64,000 nucleotides of DNA from Microbacterium sp. 11MF (GTDB taxonomy: Bacteria; Actinomycetota; Actinomycetes; Actinomycetales; Microbacteriaceae). The notes below the pieces were generated by a model. It ran no database searches and was not told where the DNA came from. It saw only the letters and a program-made list of their open reading frames with translations. The position numbers were made by a program, and so were the translations under genes. Shown here piece by piece: positions 16,765 through 25,285 of the stretch (its first letter is position 1; every line of letters starts with the position of its first letter). The stretch covers positions 420,285-484,284 of the forward strand of contig NZ_KB911461.1 of NCBI RefSeq assembly GCF_000383475.1, written 5' to 3'.

Positions 16765-18026
16765 GGCGCTGGCTCCCCGCTCTCAGTCTGGCGACCGGGG
16801 CGCTGCCGGGGGTTCTCCTGCCCTTCGCGCTCCCCGGCATGATCGGCCTAGAAGCTTCCGATCGCATCCTGCTTGCGTTCTCCATATCAATGATCATTTC
16901 AGGCGTGTTCGCGACCGGCGTGGAAGCTAGTCTGCTCTCTGAAGTAAGCCGGCTTCGGGTCGACGGCCACCTCCCGACGCTAAGGAGTGTCAGCAGGGCT
17001 GCGATTCGATGCTTCGCAAGGCTTATTGTTCCGGCGGTAGCGACGTTTTTTCTTCTTAGGGCTGTGTACGCGGTAGTTGACGGAGAAGCGAGCGAGCGGC
17101 TCTTCGCGTTGGACATCGACTATCTGTTTTGCCTGTCTGCGGCGTCCGCAATCCTTGCTGCACCTTGGAGTGGCACGCTCGTAGCGCTCGCCAAGCCTGC
17201 ACCTGTGCTCTTCTCGACGTTCTTCAGAGGTGGGCCGAGCTTAATTGTGCTGCTCCTGACCTCGGAGCCGACATACATCGTGGTATCCCTCGTAGTTGGG
17301 GAACTGATGAGGGTCCTCTTCTTGAGGTGGCGGGTTTCGGTCGCGCTTTCTCGAGAAGGTGAAGGAATCGACATTGGCATTCCGGCGCGTCGAGAACTTT
17401 TCGCCCAATCGGGCGCTCAGATCTTGAGTCAGCTAGCGCCAGTGCTGGCCCGATTCATATTTGTACTGGGTCCGGTGGGTACCATTTCAGCCGCTGAGAT
17501 GGCACTCAGGATCTACCAGATCGCGTACCAGATCGTTTACAGCCTTTTCGTTCTTCCTTTGTTGCCGCAATTGGCTGGCATAGCACAGGCGGGATCCCGA
17601 GCGACTCGATTGATTCGATCAACTACTAAAAGGCTACTCGCCATTGCGGCCGTAGCCACGATTTTGACGACGATCGGCGTCGTCGGTGCCGCACTACTAA
17701 ATACCGAACTCAACGTGACGGTCACCACCGTGTCGACTGGCCTTTTGTGGAGCACTGCCCTACTCGCTTCTCTTCCAGCAGCTACGCTCAATGTTTGGGC
17801 CGCCCGGGGACTGGTGACAGCGAGGACCGCACGTCTGCTTCCTCTTGTGTCCCTTTCCGCCCTCATTACTTGCGCTCTAGTCGGGTTTGGGGGTCAGCCG
17901 CTGATGGGCTCAGTCGCGGGAGTGGTTGGATTATCGGTGTCGCAGGTTGTAGCCGGGGCGCTCGCCCTTCTTCTATTTAAGCGAACGGTCGCTCAATCGA
18001 AAGGAGAATGGCCAAAAGATGTCTGA
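16761..18026 (+). CDS. Wzx/MurJ-like lipid-linked oligosaccharide flippase
   Basis: 421 residues with about 12 transmembrane helices, the size and hydropathy of MOP-superfamily polysaccharide exporters. The GPVGTISAAEMALRIYQIAYQ region resembles the central helices of Wzx/MurJ proteins. It would move undecaprenyl-linked repeat units across the membrane for the Wzy-like polymerase at 18564. Overlaps the previous gene by four bases and the next by eight. Confidence 0.7.
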   Translation: MRRWLPALSLATGALPGVLLPFALPGMIGLEASDRILLAFSISMIISGVFATGVEASLLSEVSRLRVDGHLPTLRSVSRAAIRCFARLIVPAVATFFLLRAVYAVVDGEASERLFALDIDYLFCLSAASAILAAPWSGTLVALAKPAPVLFSTFFRGGPSLIVLLLTSEPTYIVVSLVVGELMRVLFLRWRVSVALSREGEGIDIGIPARRELFAQSGAQILSQLAPVLARFIFVLGPVGTISAAEMALRIYQIAYQIVYSLFVLPLLPQLAGIAQAGSRATRLIRSTTKRLLAIAAVATILTTIGVVGAALLNTELNVTVTTVSTGLLWSTALLASLPAATLNVWAARGLVTARTARLLPLVSLSALITCALVGFGGQPLMGSVAGVVGLSVSQVVAGALALLLFKRTVAQSKGEWPKDV

Positions 18027-18465
18027 GACTTGGGTCGTAAAGCTGATTCGCGCGCAGAGACGCAAAGGGGTCGGATGGGTCGCTTCTCAGGTTCTCGGAT
18101 TGTTCGGGATAGAGATTCCAGCATCTGTTCAGATTGGTGACAACCTTCGGGTCGCGCACCGTGCACACGGCACCGTCATCAGTCCTCTGGCAACCCTGGG
18201 CAGTAGAGTCACGCTCTACCACCGCGTCACGATCGCACGCGCCGATTCATGGGTGCCGATTGGAGACCGACGCTTTGGAGCAATCATCGTCGAGGACGAC
18301 GTTGTGCTTTGCCCGGGCGTCGTGATCCTGGGTGGCGAACGTGGGATCGTCATCGCTAACGGCACTGTTGTGGCGGCAAATGCTGTCTTGAACGAGTCGA
18401 CAGGGGCCAACGAGATCTGGGCGGGAGTGCCTGCTCGGCGGGTGGGTCTGCGCCGGGACCGGTAG
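18019..18465 (+). CDS. Hexapeptide-repeat acyltransferase (serine O-acetyltransferase-like fold)
   Basis: 148 residues. A short helical N-terminus, then left-handed beta-helix hexapeptide repeats (IGDNLRVAHRAHGTVISPLATLG, split by the turn HRAH), with PIGDRRFGAIIVEDDVVLCPGVVILGG and GANEIWAGVPARRVG at the end. This is the CysE-like subgroup that O-acetylates sugars in polysaccharide loci; actual substrate unknown. Last gene of the rightward half of the island, ending 98 bases before the convergent polymerase gene. Confidence 0.75.
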   Translation: MSETWVVKLIRAQRRKGVGWVASQVLGLFGIEIPASVQIGDNLRVAHRAHGTVISPLATLGSRVTLYHRVTIARADSWVPIGDRRFGAIIVEDDVVLCPGVVILGGERGIVIANGTVVAANAVLNESTGANEIWAGVPARRVGLRRDR

Positions 18466-18537
18466 CTAATGTGCTTGCTCTCATCCCAGTGGGCTCAGGC
18501 GTCCGCGTGAATGCGGTCTTACAGAAAGTTGAGACGC

Positions 18538-18559
18538 GGCGCCTGCCGCATCAGGCGCC
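18538..18559. terminator. Hairpin between convergent polysaccharide genes
   Basis: GGCGCCTG and CAGGCGCC form an 8-bp stem around the loop CCGCAT, between the stops at 18465 (plus) and 18564 (minus). No T-run follows on either strand, so a bidirectional terminator is likely but not certain. Confidence 0.4.
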
Positions 18560-18563
18560 ACGC

Positions 18564-19952
18564 TTAGGCACGGTCTGACGCGTCCTTCTCGCGATCACGG
18601 GCAAGCGCAAGGCCTGCAAGGACCCAGAAGCTTGCGAGGAACATCGGATTGCAAGCGACGGCTACGACAGTGAGCAGCGCAATGGCTCCAGCCCGACGCG
18701 AAAGGTTGCGGCCGCGCTGGCCCGCGAGAAGGGAAAGAACGGCACCGGCCAAGACAAGGCATCCCACAATTCCTGTGTCGTAGAGGGTCTGAAGGGGGAG
18801 ATTGCCGAGATAACCCTCGCGAGTATTCGTTGGATCTGTCAAGAGTGTGTGGCGTTGTCCGTAGCTGTTCGTGCCAAGCCCGAAAAGCCAGTTCAGTCCG
18901 TAATTGATATCCGTCCAGGCCAGATCCCATGTTGCGTAGCGAAAGGTTGACGTCTGATTGGAGAATGCGAAGTCCGAGAACTTCGAGAAGGTGTCCTCAA
19001 TTATCGACGGGAATGCTGTTATCGCGGCTGCCAACGAAAAGGCTGTGACGAGGGCTAGGGGCACGAGCCGGCGGAGAACCCGACCATTCGCGAACAGGGC
19101 GATAGCTAGCCCGAGACATACGGCCACGATTGCTGCACGCGTCGCTGTCAGCGGGATGACAATCGTGCAACCTGCAATGAGCCACCACTCAGACGTCGAA
19201 GGTCTACGTCTCTGCGTGAGGAGAATGTACAGCCAGATTGCGGCGTATCCAGCAAGGATGTTGGCTTCGAAGGATATTCCGGTGGCGCGCAAACCTGACT
19301 GAACGTCGACGACCGCTCCCCACGCAGGTCCGCCAAGTTGGAGCGTTGCCCACCCCAAGATTCCGGCGGTCACTGCGAGGCCAGCAACCAGTTTGAGTCT
19401 GCGATACAGCTTCTCCCGATCCTCCCCCCAGGCAGTTAAAACGATGAGCAGCGCAAGCAAGTCGAGTAGGTACCAAATCGCGACACTCATGCTGGAGCCA
19501 AAATCGGGAGAATTCAGCGCCGTTGAGACGATGTTCAGGGTGATGAAAGCGAGAAGGAGGGTAACCAACGGGTGCGTGAGCCAGCGGGAGAACTCCCTGA
19601 TCTTCCCGTTAATTATCACGGCAATCAGCGCGATCGGAATCAGTGGTGTCTCCGGGCGCAAGTTCAACCCAGCCACGGGAAGGATGAACGCTGGTGCACT
19701 AAAGACGGACGCGACAACTACGAGAGTTGCAATGGTTGACAGTGGCAGGGTCGCAAGTCCAAGTGTCAGTCCAATGCCTACTGCGACTAAGGCCGGGGCA
19801 GGAGAACTGCTCGAGAATGCTGCGATGAGGATAGCCGTTCCAGCCAGGGCAGCGCTGATTGTCGTGACGAGAACAGGTCGTGAGAAGCTGCGCCTACCGA
19901 CACCGTCGAAACTTCGTCGTCCCCTGCTATCGAGCCTACTTACGCGGGCCAT
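18564..19952 (-). CDS. Wzy-like O-antigen/exopolysaccharide polymerase
   Basis: 462 residues with about 11-12 transmembrane helices and one larger external loop (about 330-385) holding FGLGTNSYGQRH and PLQTLYDTGIVG, the pattern of the Wzy_C/O-antigen ligase family. It would polymerise flipped repeat units at the outer face of the membrane, using the Wzz/BY-kinase to set length. Its ATG shares one base with the stop of the acyltransferase gene (TGATG), so the leftward genes form one transcript 22692 to 18564. Confidence 0.75.
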   Translation of the reverse strand: MARVSRLDSRGRRSFDGVGRRSFSRPVLVTTISAALAGTAILIAAFSSSSPAPALVAVGIGLTLGLATLPLSTIATLVVVASVFSAPAFILPVAGLNLRPETPLIPIALIAVIINGKIREFSRWLTHPLVTLLLAFITLNIVSTALNSPDFGSSMSVAIWYLLDLLALLIVLTAWGEDREKLYRRLKLVAGLAVTAGILGWATLQLGGPAWGAVVDVQSGLRATGISFEANILAGYAAIWLYILLTQRRRPSTSEWWLIAGCTIVIPLTATRAAIVAVCLGLAIALFANGRVLRRLVPLALVTAFSLAAAITAFPSIIEDTFSKFSDFAFSNQTSTFRYATWDLAWTDINYGLNWLFGLGTNSYGQRHTLLTDPTNTREGYLGNLPLQTLYDTGIVGCLVLAGAVLSLLAGQRGRNLSRRAGAIALLTVVAVACNPMFLASFWVLAGLALARDREKDASDRA

Positions 19953-20422
19953 CAGCGGGTCGCAGCCTTTATCTTCTCGTTCGGCTTGGTGTCGCGATTG
20001 AGCACGACCCCCGCGCCTACGCGGGTTCCCGACGCTAGCGTGATGCGGCCGTAGACGATCGCTGACGGGTAGATGATCACGTTGGTCTCGATCGAGGGAT
20101 ACCCACCGTGTCCGTCACCACCGACCGTCACGTTTTGATAAATGGTTGTGTTTCCATGGAGGTGCACGCCACTTCCTACGACGATCCCCACTGGGTGAGG
20201 GAGCTTGAGCGCTCCGTCGATACGAGCGCCCGGGCTGACGTCAATGCCACGCGAAAGAAGACGGCCGCGGGCTATCCGGCCCAGCCATCCGCCTCCAGAA
20301 GCCAGCCTCATAAGCATCGCAACTCTAAATGGCGCGTATGCGAGGGCGCGGAGCGCGGGTTTGCGTTTCGAGCCGAGATAGCCAGCATCGAGCGCTATCG
20401 CTCTCAGCGCGTTCTTCAGCAT
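19952..20422 (-). CDS. Hexapeptide-repeat acyltransferase, serine acetyltransferase-like
   Basis: 156 residues. Helical start, then hexapeptide repeats (VSPGARIDGALKLPH, GVHLHGNTTIYQNVTVGG, TNVIIYPSAIVYG) and GAGVVLNRDTKPNE. The HGNTTIYQNVTVGG block is the conserved active-site region of CysE-like O-acetyltransferases. I chose the ATG at 20422 because GAGG lies 7 bases upstream. It is the second enzyme of this fold in the island, so the polymer may carry two different acyl groups, or one may be an unrelated modification. Confidence 0.75.
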   Translation of the reverse strand: MLKNALRAIALDAGYLGSKRKPALRALAYAPFRVAMLMRLASGGGWLGRIARGRLLSRGIDVSPGARIDGALKLPHPVGIVVGSGVHLHGNTTIYQNVTVGGDGHGGYPSIETNVIIYPSAIVYGRITLASGTRVGAGVVLNRDTKPNEKIKAATR

Positions 20423-20528
20423 GTGAATACCTCGAATGGTTGGCACGTTCCGCGAGCGTGGACGTGTGGGGAGAGTTGCGATAGGTCAACGGTTCGGTTG
20501 CAAATCGATGATCGGCGCATCGAGATTG

Positions 20529-21599
20529 TTATGTGGCGGCCGAGGGCGCAATCGTCTCGCGCAATCTGACAGTGACTTCACGCCACGCTTGTGACGCAAG
20601 GATGGGGCCCGGGTCATGTTCTGGGTCTCGTCCAGGCAGCGCGTCGATTGCTGACGCCACCTCGGCTGCGGAGGCAGGCGAGACATATGTTGAATGGATA
20701 CCCCCGACTTCTCTGAGTACCGCGATATCGGCTAGAATAGACGGAGCTCCAAAGTAGCTGGCCTCGGCGGCGGGAAGCCCGAAACCCTCATCTAATGTGA
20801 GGAATAGCAGCCCTCGCGTGTTTCTGTACATCCATTTCAGTTCGCCATCCGAAACGCGACCCAAGAACAGCACGCGACCTTGCTCGACGTGTTGGCGGAT
20901 GTCCGCAGGAAGTTCCGCCGCGCGACCGGAGTATTCATCGCTTCCGACAACGACAAGCGGCCTGCCTGGCTCGACGGACCGTGACATCACTGCGCCCGCT
21001 ATCACGGTCGCCAGGTTCTTCCGTGCCGTCAGTCTGCCGACAGCGAGTACGAAGTCCGAGACGTGTTTCAAGGCCGACGGCTTCTCTTCTAACGCCCCGG
21101 CAAGGTCGATAGAGATGGACAGGCCGGTGGCCGTCACTGGCGAGACTTTAGGGTGAAGGCGCTCGATTCGCTTAGCTTCCGTTGCTGAAGAGGTGACGAC
21201 TGAGCGCGCTCTCCTCGCCAATGCACTCATCGGCCAGAAGTAGGCGAGTTCGCGCCGAGTGAACCATTCGGGATGTTCTTCGAACATGAGATCGTGCACG
21301 AACACGACCGATTTCCCGAAGGCGGGCGTGTAATTGTGAGCCACGACAATGTCTGCACGGTGACGCCATTGGAGTAGCCCGAGCTCCAAAGCGTTCGAGA
21401 TCGCTTGGGGTGCCAGCAGTGTCCTGACTGTCTCGATTTCAGGCGGCATGTCTGCCGGGATACCGTGACGCCCCCGCACCGCAACCATAAGCTCGTCGTA
21501 TGGGTGCTCGGTAGCCCAAGCTTTCACGATGTTCTTCATGACGGAGCGATTTGCGATTGGCCCCTTACTCCACCAGAAACCGTCAAAAAGTACGCGCAT
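20529..21599 (-). CDS. Glycosyltransferase, GT-B fold (GT4-like)
   Basis: 356 residues. FDGFWWSKGPIANRS at the N-terminus, DIVVAHNYTPAFG and VVFVHDLMFEEHPEWF in the acceptor domain, then FVLAVGRLTARKNLATVI and TLDEGFGLPAAEASYFGAPS in the donor domain with the two acidic residues of GT4 enzymes. HDLMFEEHPEWF recalls rhamnosyl- or mannosyltransferases, but sugar specificity is not readable. The first 17 bases overlap the end of the upstream glycosyltransferase gene. Confidence 0.75.
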   Translation of the reverse strand: MRVLFDGFWWSKGPIANRSVMKNIVKAWATEHPYDELMVAVRGRHGIPADMPPEIETVRTLLAPQAISNALELGLLQWRHRADIVVAHNYTPAFGKSVVFVHDLMFEEHPEWFTRRELAYFWPMSALARRARSVVTSSATEAKRIERLHPKVSPVTATGLSISIDLAGALEEKPSALKHVSDFVLAVGRLTARKNLATVIAGAVMSRSVEPGRPLVVVGSDEYSGRAAELPADIRQHVEQGRVLFLGRVSDGELKWMYRNTRGLLFLTLDEGFGLPAAEASYFGAPSILADIAVLREVGGIHSTYVSPASAAEVASAIDALPGRDPEHDPGPILASQAWREVTVRLRETIAPSAAT

Positions 21600-22692
21600 C
21601 GGACAATCTCTCTAGTTCCGCTTCATAGCGCGAACACACGAGATCCCAGGTGTACTCCTCTGCGCTTCTCTGCTGCGCGTTACTTCGAGCCTCATCGCGG
21701 AGTGCCTTCGAAGACATCATCTCGTCGAGTGACCGAACTATCGCGCGAACGTTCGGCTGAACAAATTGTCCCCTCGGACCTAACACTTCGCGGTTGTAAA
21801 CAGTGTCCCTGGCGACCACGGGGGCACCGCACGCCATCGCTTGCACCAATGCAGGATTGGTCCCGCCGACGCTGTGGCCATGGAAGTAGGCGCCGGCGTG
21901 CTCCAGGAGACTGAAGAGAAGGTCGTCATCACTGACATGCCCGAGCCATCGCACGCCCGTCCTGTTTTGCTGGAGCCAGGCGGCTTCGTCGTCAAGCGCG
22001 CCTCCGTAGCCCGACGATCCAACGATTACGATTTGATGTCTATTCGAGAGCTCTTTGGCCGCTTCAAGAAAAAGCGGTACCGAATTTTCGGGCACGAAGC
22101 GAGCCACGACGAGTATGTACTTTCCGCTCTCGAGATCGAGGGGAGGGTCGGTTGGTTGCTTCGCTTCGCCGCCGTACGGGATGAAGATGCCATCCCGGTG
22201 AAACTCAGATCGCCATCGATCACCAATTGCGTGAGCATCGAAAACGAGCTGGTCGGCGAAGCGTGCAGTCATGCGTGCACCTGCCCGGAACATCGCCTTT
22301 GCTCCTCGGCCCCATTTCTCTCGATCCCACTCAATCCCATCTACGTTCACGAGCGTCGCGACGCCGCGAGCCTTCAGCAGGGGCAGGTAGAAGCCGTTGG
22401 CAACGTTCATCACGAGGGCCACGCTCGGGCGGCTGGCTGCTGCCGCTGCTGAGGCGGTAAGGCCGAAGGTGAGGGTGCTCAGTGACCGCGACTCGATGCC
22501 CCGGGTGACAACAGACTGAACCCTTGGGTCGCGTTGAGGATCGTTGGGCTTGGTTGTTCCGGGCCGCCCGTAAACGGTCACGTCCCAGTTTCTCTCGGCG
22601 AGGTAAGGAGCTAAGCGGCGGACCGCCGTCTCGAATCCGCCGTAGTAGCTCGGATACCCGCGAGTTCCGATGATCGCCACTGATCGTCTCAA
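21583..22692 (-). CDS. Glycosyltransferase with DUF1972-type N-terminus
   Basis: 369 residues. IIGTRGYPSYYGGFE at residues 7-21 is the signature of DUF1972 glycosyltransferases (GT4; several add rhamnose). The donor domain shows YILVVARFVPENSVP, then GHSVGGTNPALVQAMACGAP. A TTG start at 22692 is preferred: GGAGG sits six bases before it, while the GTG 12 bases further in is too distant from that site. First gene of the leftward island operon. Confidence 0.75.
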   Translation of the reverse strand: MRRSVAIIGTRGYPSYYGGFETAVRRLAPYLAERNWDVTVYGRPGTTKPNDPQRDPRVQSVVTRGIESRSLSTLTFGLTASAAAAASRPSVALVMNVANGFYLPLLKARGVATLVNVDGIEWDREKWGRGAKAMFRAGARMTARFADQLVFDAHAIGDRWRSEFHRDGIFIPYGGEAKQPTDPPLDLESGKYILVVARFVPENSVPLFLEAAKELSNRHQIVIVGSSGYGGALDDEAAWLQQNRTGVRWLGHVSDDDLLFSLLEHAGAYFHGHSVGGTNPALVQAMACGAPVVARDTVYNREVLGPRGQFVQPNVRAIVRSLDEMMSSKALRDEARSNAQQRSAEEYTWDLVCSRYEAELERLSDARTF

Positions 22693-22963
22693 GTCGCGCC
22701 TCCTGCCAAGCTGTAGTGTCCGGACGAACCCTAGTCGGCACGTATGACGGGCGTGTGACGGACTAAACCCGACCTGAGTCTGGCGAGCGCAGATCGGTCT
22801 AGGTGGCCCAGATGCTATTGTTGCTGTTTGGTGCCTGCGCCCTGCTGGCCTCGCACCGCGAACGTGAGCCCTCCACTGGCGTGTTCGACCGGCATCCCGA
22901 GCGAACCACCCCGGAGTGGGATTCACGAACTCCTCCGTTCGAATCAATGAAAGCAGCACTACT
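22693..22963. promoter_or_regulatory. Divergent intergenic region, leader of the L13 operon
   Basis: 271 bases between the island operon and rplM. TGCTATTGT near 22822 resembles an extended -10 for rplM, giving a leader of roughly 130 bases; I see no matching -35. I found no clear hairpin known as an L13 leader. Composition returns to high GC about here. Confidence 0.3.
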
Positions 22964-23410
22964 GTGACGCGCACGTACACCCCCAAGGCTGGTGAGATCA
23001 CCCGCGAGTGGGTGGTCATCGACGCATCCGACGTCGTCCTCGGCCGCCTCGCCTCGCACGCTGCCACGCTCCTGCGCGGCAAGCACAAGCCCACGTTCGC
23101 GAACCACGTCGACACCGGCGACTTCGTGATCATCATCAACGCCGACAAGGTGGCCCTCACCGGCCAGAAGCTCGAGCAGAAGAAGGCCTACCGCCACTCG
23201 GGTTACCCGGGCGGCCTCAAGTCGGTCACCTACGCCGAGCTCCTCGAGAAGAACTCGGTTCGCGCTGTGGAGAAGGCCGTCCGCGGCATGCTCCCCAAGA
23301 ACAGCCTGGGTCGTCAGCAACTGACGAAGCTGAAGGTCTACCGCGGTGCTGAGCACCCCCACGCTGCCCAGCAGCCCACCACGTACACCTTCGACCAGGT
23401 CGCCCAGTAA
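22964..23410 (+). CDS. rplM: 50S ribosomal protein L13
   Basis: 148 residues, the usual actinobacterial length. Recognisable by [37 protein letters not shown] and RGMLPKN. L13 is an early assembly protein of the large subunit. The GTG at 22964 gives the standard [11 protein letters not shown] start; an upstream in-frame ATG at 22916 would add 16 residues absent from the family. Followed 29 bases later by rpsI. Confidence 0.97.
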   Translation: MTRTYTPKAGEITREWVVIDASDVVLGRLASHAATLLRGKHKPTFANHVDTGDFVIIINADKVALTGQKLEQKKAYRHSGYPGGLKSVTYAELLEKNSVRAVEKAVRGMLPKNSLGRQQLTKLKVYRGAEHPHAAQQPTTYTFDQVAQ

Positions 23411-23439
23411 GCGCCGCCGAGAAGAACAAGGATTATCTG

Positions 23440-23925
23440 ATGGCGAAGATCGCTGACTCCCTCGACCAGACCCCCGAGAACTACTCGACCGAGACCCCGG
23501 CCGCCGCTGAGGCTGCCCCGGTCCGTCCCGTCCTCTCCGTCCCCGGTGCCGCTGTCGGCCGCCGCAAGCAGGCCATCGCCCGCGTGCGTCTGGTCCCCGG
23601 CTCGGGCACCATCACGGTGAACGGCCGCACGATCGAGGACTACTTCCCCAACAAGCTGCACCAGCAGCTCATCAACGACCCGTTCACGGTCCTCGGCCTC
23701 GCCGGTGGCTACGACGTGATCGCCCGCATCTCGGGTGGTGGCCCCTCGGGCCAGGCCGGCGCCCTGCGCCTCGGCATCGCGCGGTCGCTGAACCAGATCG
23801 ACGAAGAGAACAACCGCCCGACCCTCAAGAAGGCCGGCTTCCTCTCCCGTGACGCTCGCGTCAAGGAGCGCAAGAAGGCTGGTCTCAAGAAGGCGCGTAA
23901 GGCTCCTCAGTACTCGAAGCGTTAA
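23440..23925 (+). CDS. rpsI: 30S ribosomal protein S9
   Basis: 161 residues. The conserved S9 core starts at about residue 40 ([15 protein letters not shown]) and ends in [12 protein letters not shown], whose terminal Lys-Arg reaches the P site. The 40-residue acidic, Ala/Pro-rich N-terminal extension is normal for Microbacteriaceae S9. AAGGA precedes the ATG by seven bases. Same transcript as rplM and glmM. Confidence 0.97.
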   Translation: MAKIADSLDQTPENYSTETPAAAEAAPVRPVLSVPGAAVGRRKQAIARVRLVPGSGTITVNGRTIEDYFPNKLHQQLINDPFTVLGLAGGYDVIARISGGGPSGQAGALRLGIARSLNQIDEENNRPTLKKAGFLSRDARVKERKKAGLKKARKAPQYSKR

Positions 23926-23932
23926 TCCTTCG

Positions 23933-25276
23933 ATGGCACTGTTCGGGACGGACGGTGTGCGGGGCCTCGCAAACGGCCCCCTCACCGCCGATCTCGCGCT
24001 CACCCTGGCCCAGGCGACCGCTGTCGTCCTGGGCCAGGGTCGTATCGCGAACGCACGCAAAGCCGCCGGCAAGCGCCTCACCGCTGTCGTCGCACGCGAC
24101 CCCCGGGTCTCGGGCCACTTTCTGAGCGCGGCCGTCGCCGCAGGTCTCGCCTCGTCGGGCGTTGACGTCCTCGACGCCGGCGTTCTGCCGACCCCGGCGG
24201 CCGCCTTCCTCGTCGGTGACATCGACGCCGACTTCGGCGTCATGATTTCGGCCTCTCACAACCCGGCGCCCGACAACGGCATCAAGATCTTCGCGCGCGG
24301 CGGCGTCAAGCTGCCCGACGTCGTGGAACAGCGCATCGAAGAAGCGATGACCGGCCCGAAGCTCGCCCCCACCGGGGGAGCGGTCGGCCGCATCAGCCGC
24401 TTCGCCGACGCCGAAGACCGCTACGTCGTGCACCTGCTCGCATCGCTGCGCACCAGCCTGCGCGGGCTGCACGTCGTTCTCGACTGCGCCCACGGCGCCG
24501 CATCCGGTGTCTCGCCCGAGACCTTCCGCGATGCCGGAGCCAAGGTCACCGTCATCGGCGCCGACCCCAACGGCCTCAACATCAACGAAGGCCTCGGCTC
24601 CACCCACCTCGACGTCCTCGTCGCCGAAGTGCTCCGCACCGGCGCCGACCTCGGCATCGCCCACGACGGCGACGCCGACCGCTGCCTCGCCGTCGATGCC
24701 GACGGCCGCATCATCGACGGCGACCAGATTATGGCGATCCTCGCCGTGTCGATGAAACAACGCGGGCTTCTGCACGACGACACCCTCGTCGCGACCGTGA
24801 TGAGCAACCTCGGGTTGCATCGCGCGATGGCGGCCAACGGCATCCACCTCGAAACCACCGCCGTCGGCGACCGTTACGTTCTCGAGCGCATGAACGAGGG
24901 CGGCTACTCGCTCGGCGGTGAGCAGAGCGGCCACGTCATCATGAGCGAGTACGCCACCACCGGTGACGGTGTGCTCACGGGACTGCACCTCGCCGCGGAG
25001 GTCGCTCGGCAGCGCAAGCCGCTGTCGGAGCTCGCGAAGGTCATGACCGTCTTCCCGCAGGTGCTCATCAACGTGAAGGGCGTCGAACGTTCGCGCTCGA
25101 CCGATCCGGATGTGCTCGAAGCCGTTGCGGCCGCTGAGGCAGAGCTCGGCGATTCCGGCCGGGTGTTGCTGCGCCCGTCAGGAACCGAGCCGCTCGTGCG
25201 CGTGATGGTTGAAGCCGCTTCCGAGGAAGATGCGGAGCGGGTCGGGGAGCGGCTCGCCGCAGTCGTCCGCGGCTGA
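23933..25276 (+). CDS. glmM: Phosphoglucosamine mutase
   Basis: 447 residues. Converts glucosamine-6-phosphate to glucosamine-1-phosphate for UDP-GlcNAc and peptidoglycan. Motifs: GTDGVRG at the N-terminus, catalytic phosphoserine in [14 protein letters not shown], metal-binding DGDADR, GEQSGH and the phosphate-binding [12 protein letters not shown]. The ATG at 23933 gives the canonical [11 protein letters not shown] and starts seven bases after the rpsI stop without a clear ribosome binding site, so translation is probably coupled. Ends nine bases from the convergent ligase gene. GlmS (42785) makes its substrate. Confidence 0.97.
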   Translation: MALFGTDGVRGLANGPLTADLALTLAQATAVVLGQGRIANARKAAGKRLTAVVARDPRVSGHFLSAAVAAGLASSGVDVLDAGVLPTPAAAFLVGDIDADFGVMISASHNPAPDNGIKIFARGGVKLPDVVEQRIEEAMTGPKLAPTGGAVGRISRFADAEDRYVVHLLASLRTSLRGLHVVLDCAHGAASGVSPETFRDAGAKVTVIGADPNGLNINEGLGSTHLDVLVAEVLRTGADLGIAHDGDADRCLAVDADGRIIDGDQIMAILAVSMKQRGLLHDDTLVATVMSNLGLHRAMAANGIHLETTAVGDRYVLERMNEGGYSLGGEQSGHVIMSEYATTGDGVLTGLHLAAEVARQRKPLSELAKVMTVFPQVLINVKGVERSRSTDPDVLEAVAAAEAELGDSGRVLLRPSGTEPLVRVMVEAASEEDAERVGERLAAVVRG

Positions 25277-25285
25277 CCGGCATCC

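Larger units (their letters stand above)
14500..22740. other. Lower-GC polysaccharide biosynthesis island
   Basis: From about 14.5 to 22.7 kb the base composition drops visibly: codons such as ATA, AGA, TTA and AAT, rare on either side, become common. The segment holds eight genes, all polysaccharide-related, in two convergent groups (14669-18465 plus, 18564-22692 minus). It is bordered by the Wzz/BY-kinase on one side and ribosomal protein genes on the other. No recombinase, repeat or tRNA marks an insertion point. This looks like a replaceable surface-antigen locus gained by homologous exchange between conserved flanks. Confidence 0.65.

Noticed and set aside
14500..22740. Island considered as prophage or integrative element
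   Set aside because: No integrase, phage or conjugation gene, no flanking tRNA and no direct repeats seen.
22693..22963. Known L13 leader structure
   Set aside because: I could not find a convincing hairpin matching the described leader; only ordinary GC-rich pairing is visible.
22693..23160. Extension of the DUF1972 glycosyltransferase to 525 residues
   Set aside because: It runs antisense through rplM. The TTG at 22692 with GGAGG gives the family N-terminus.
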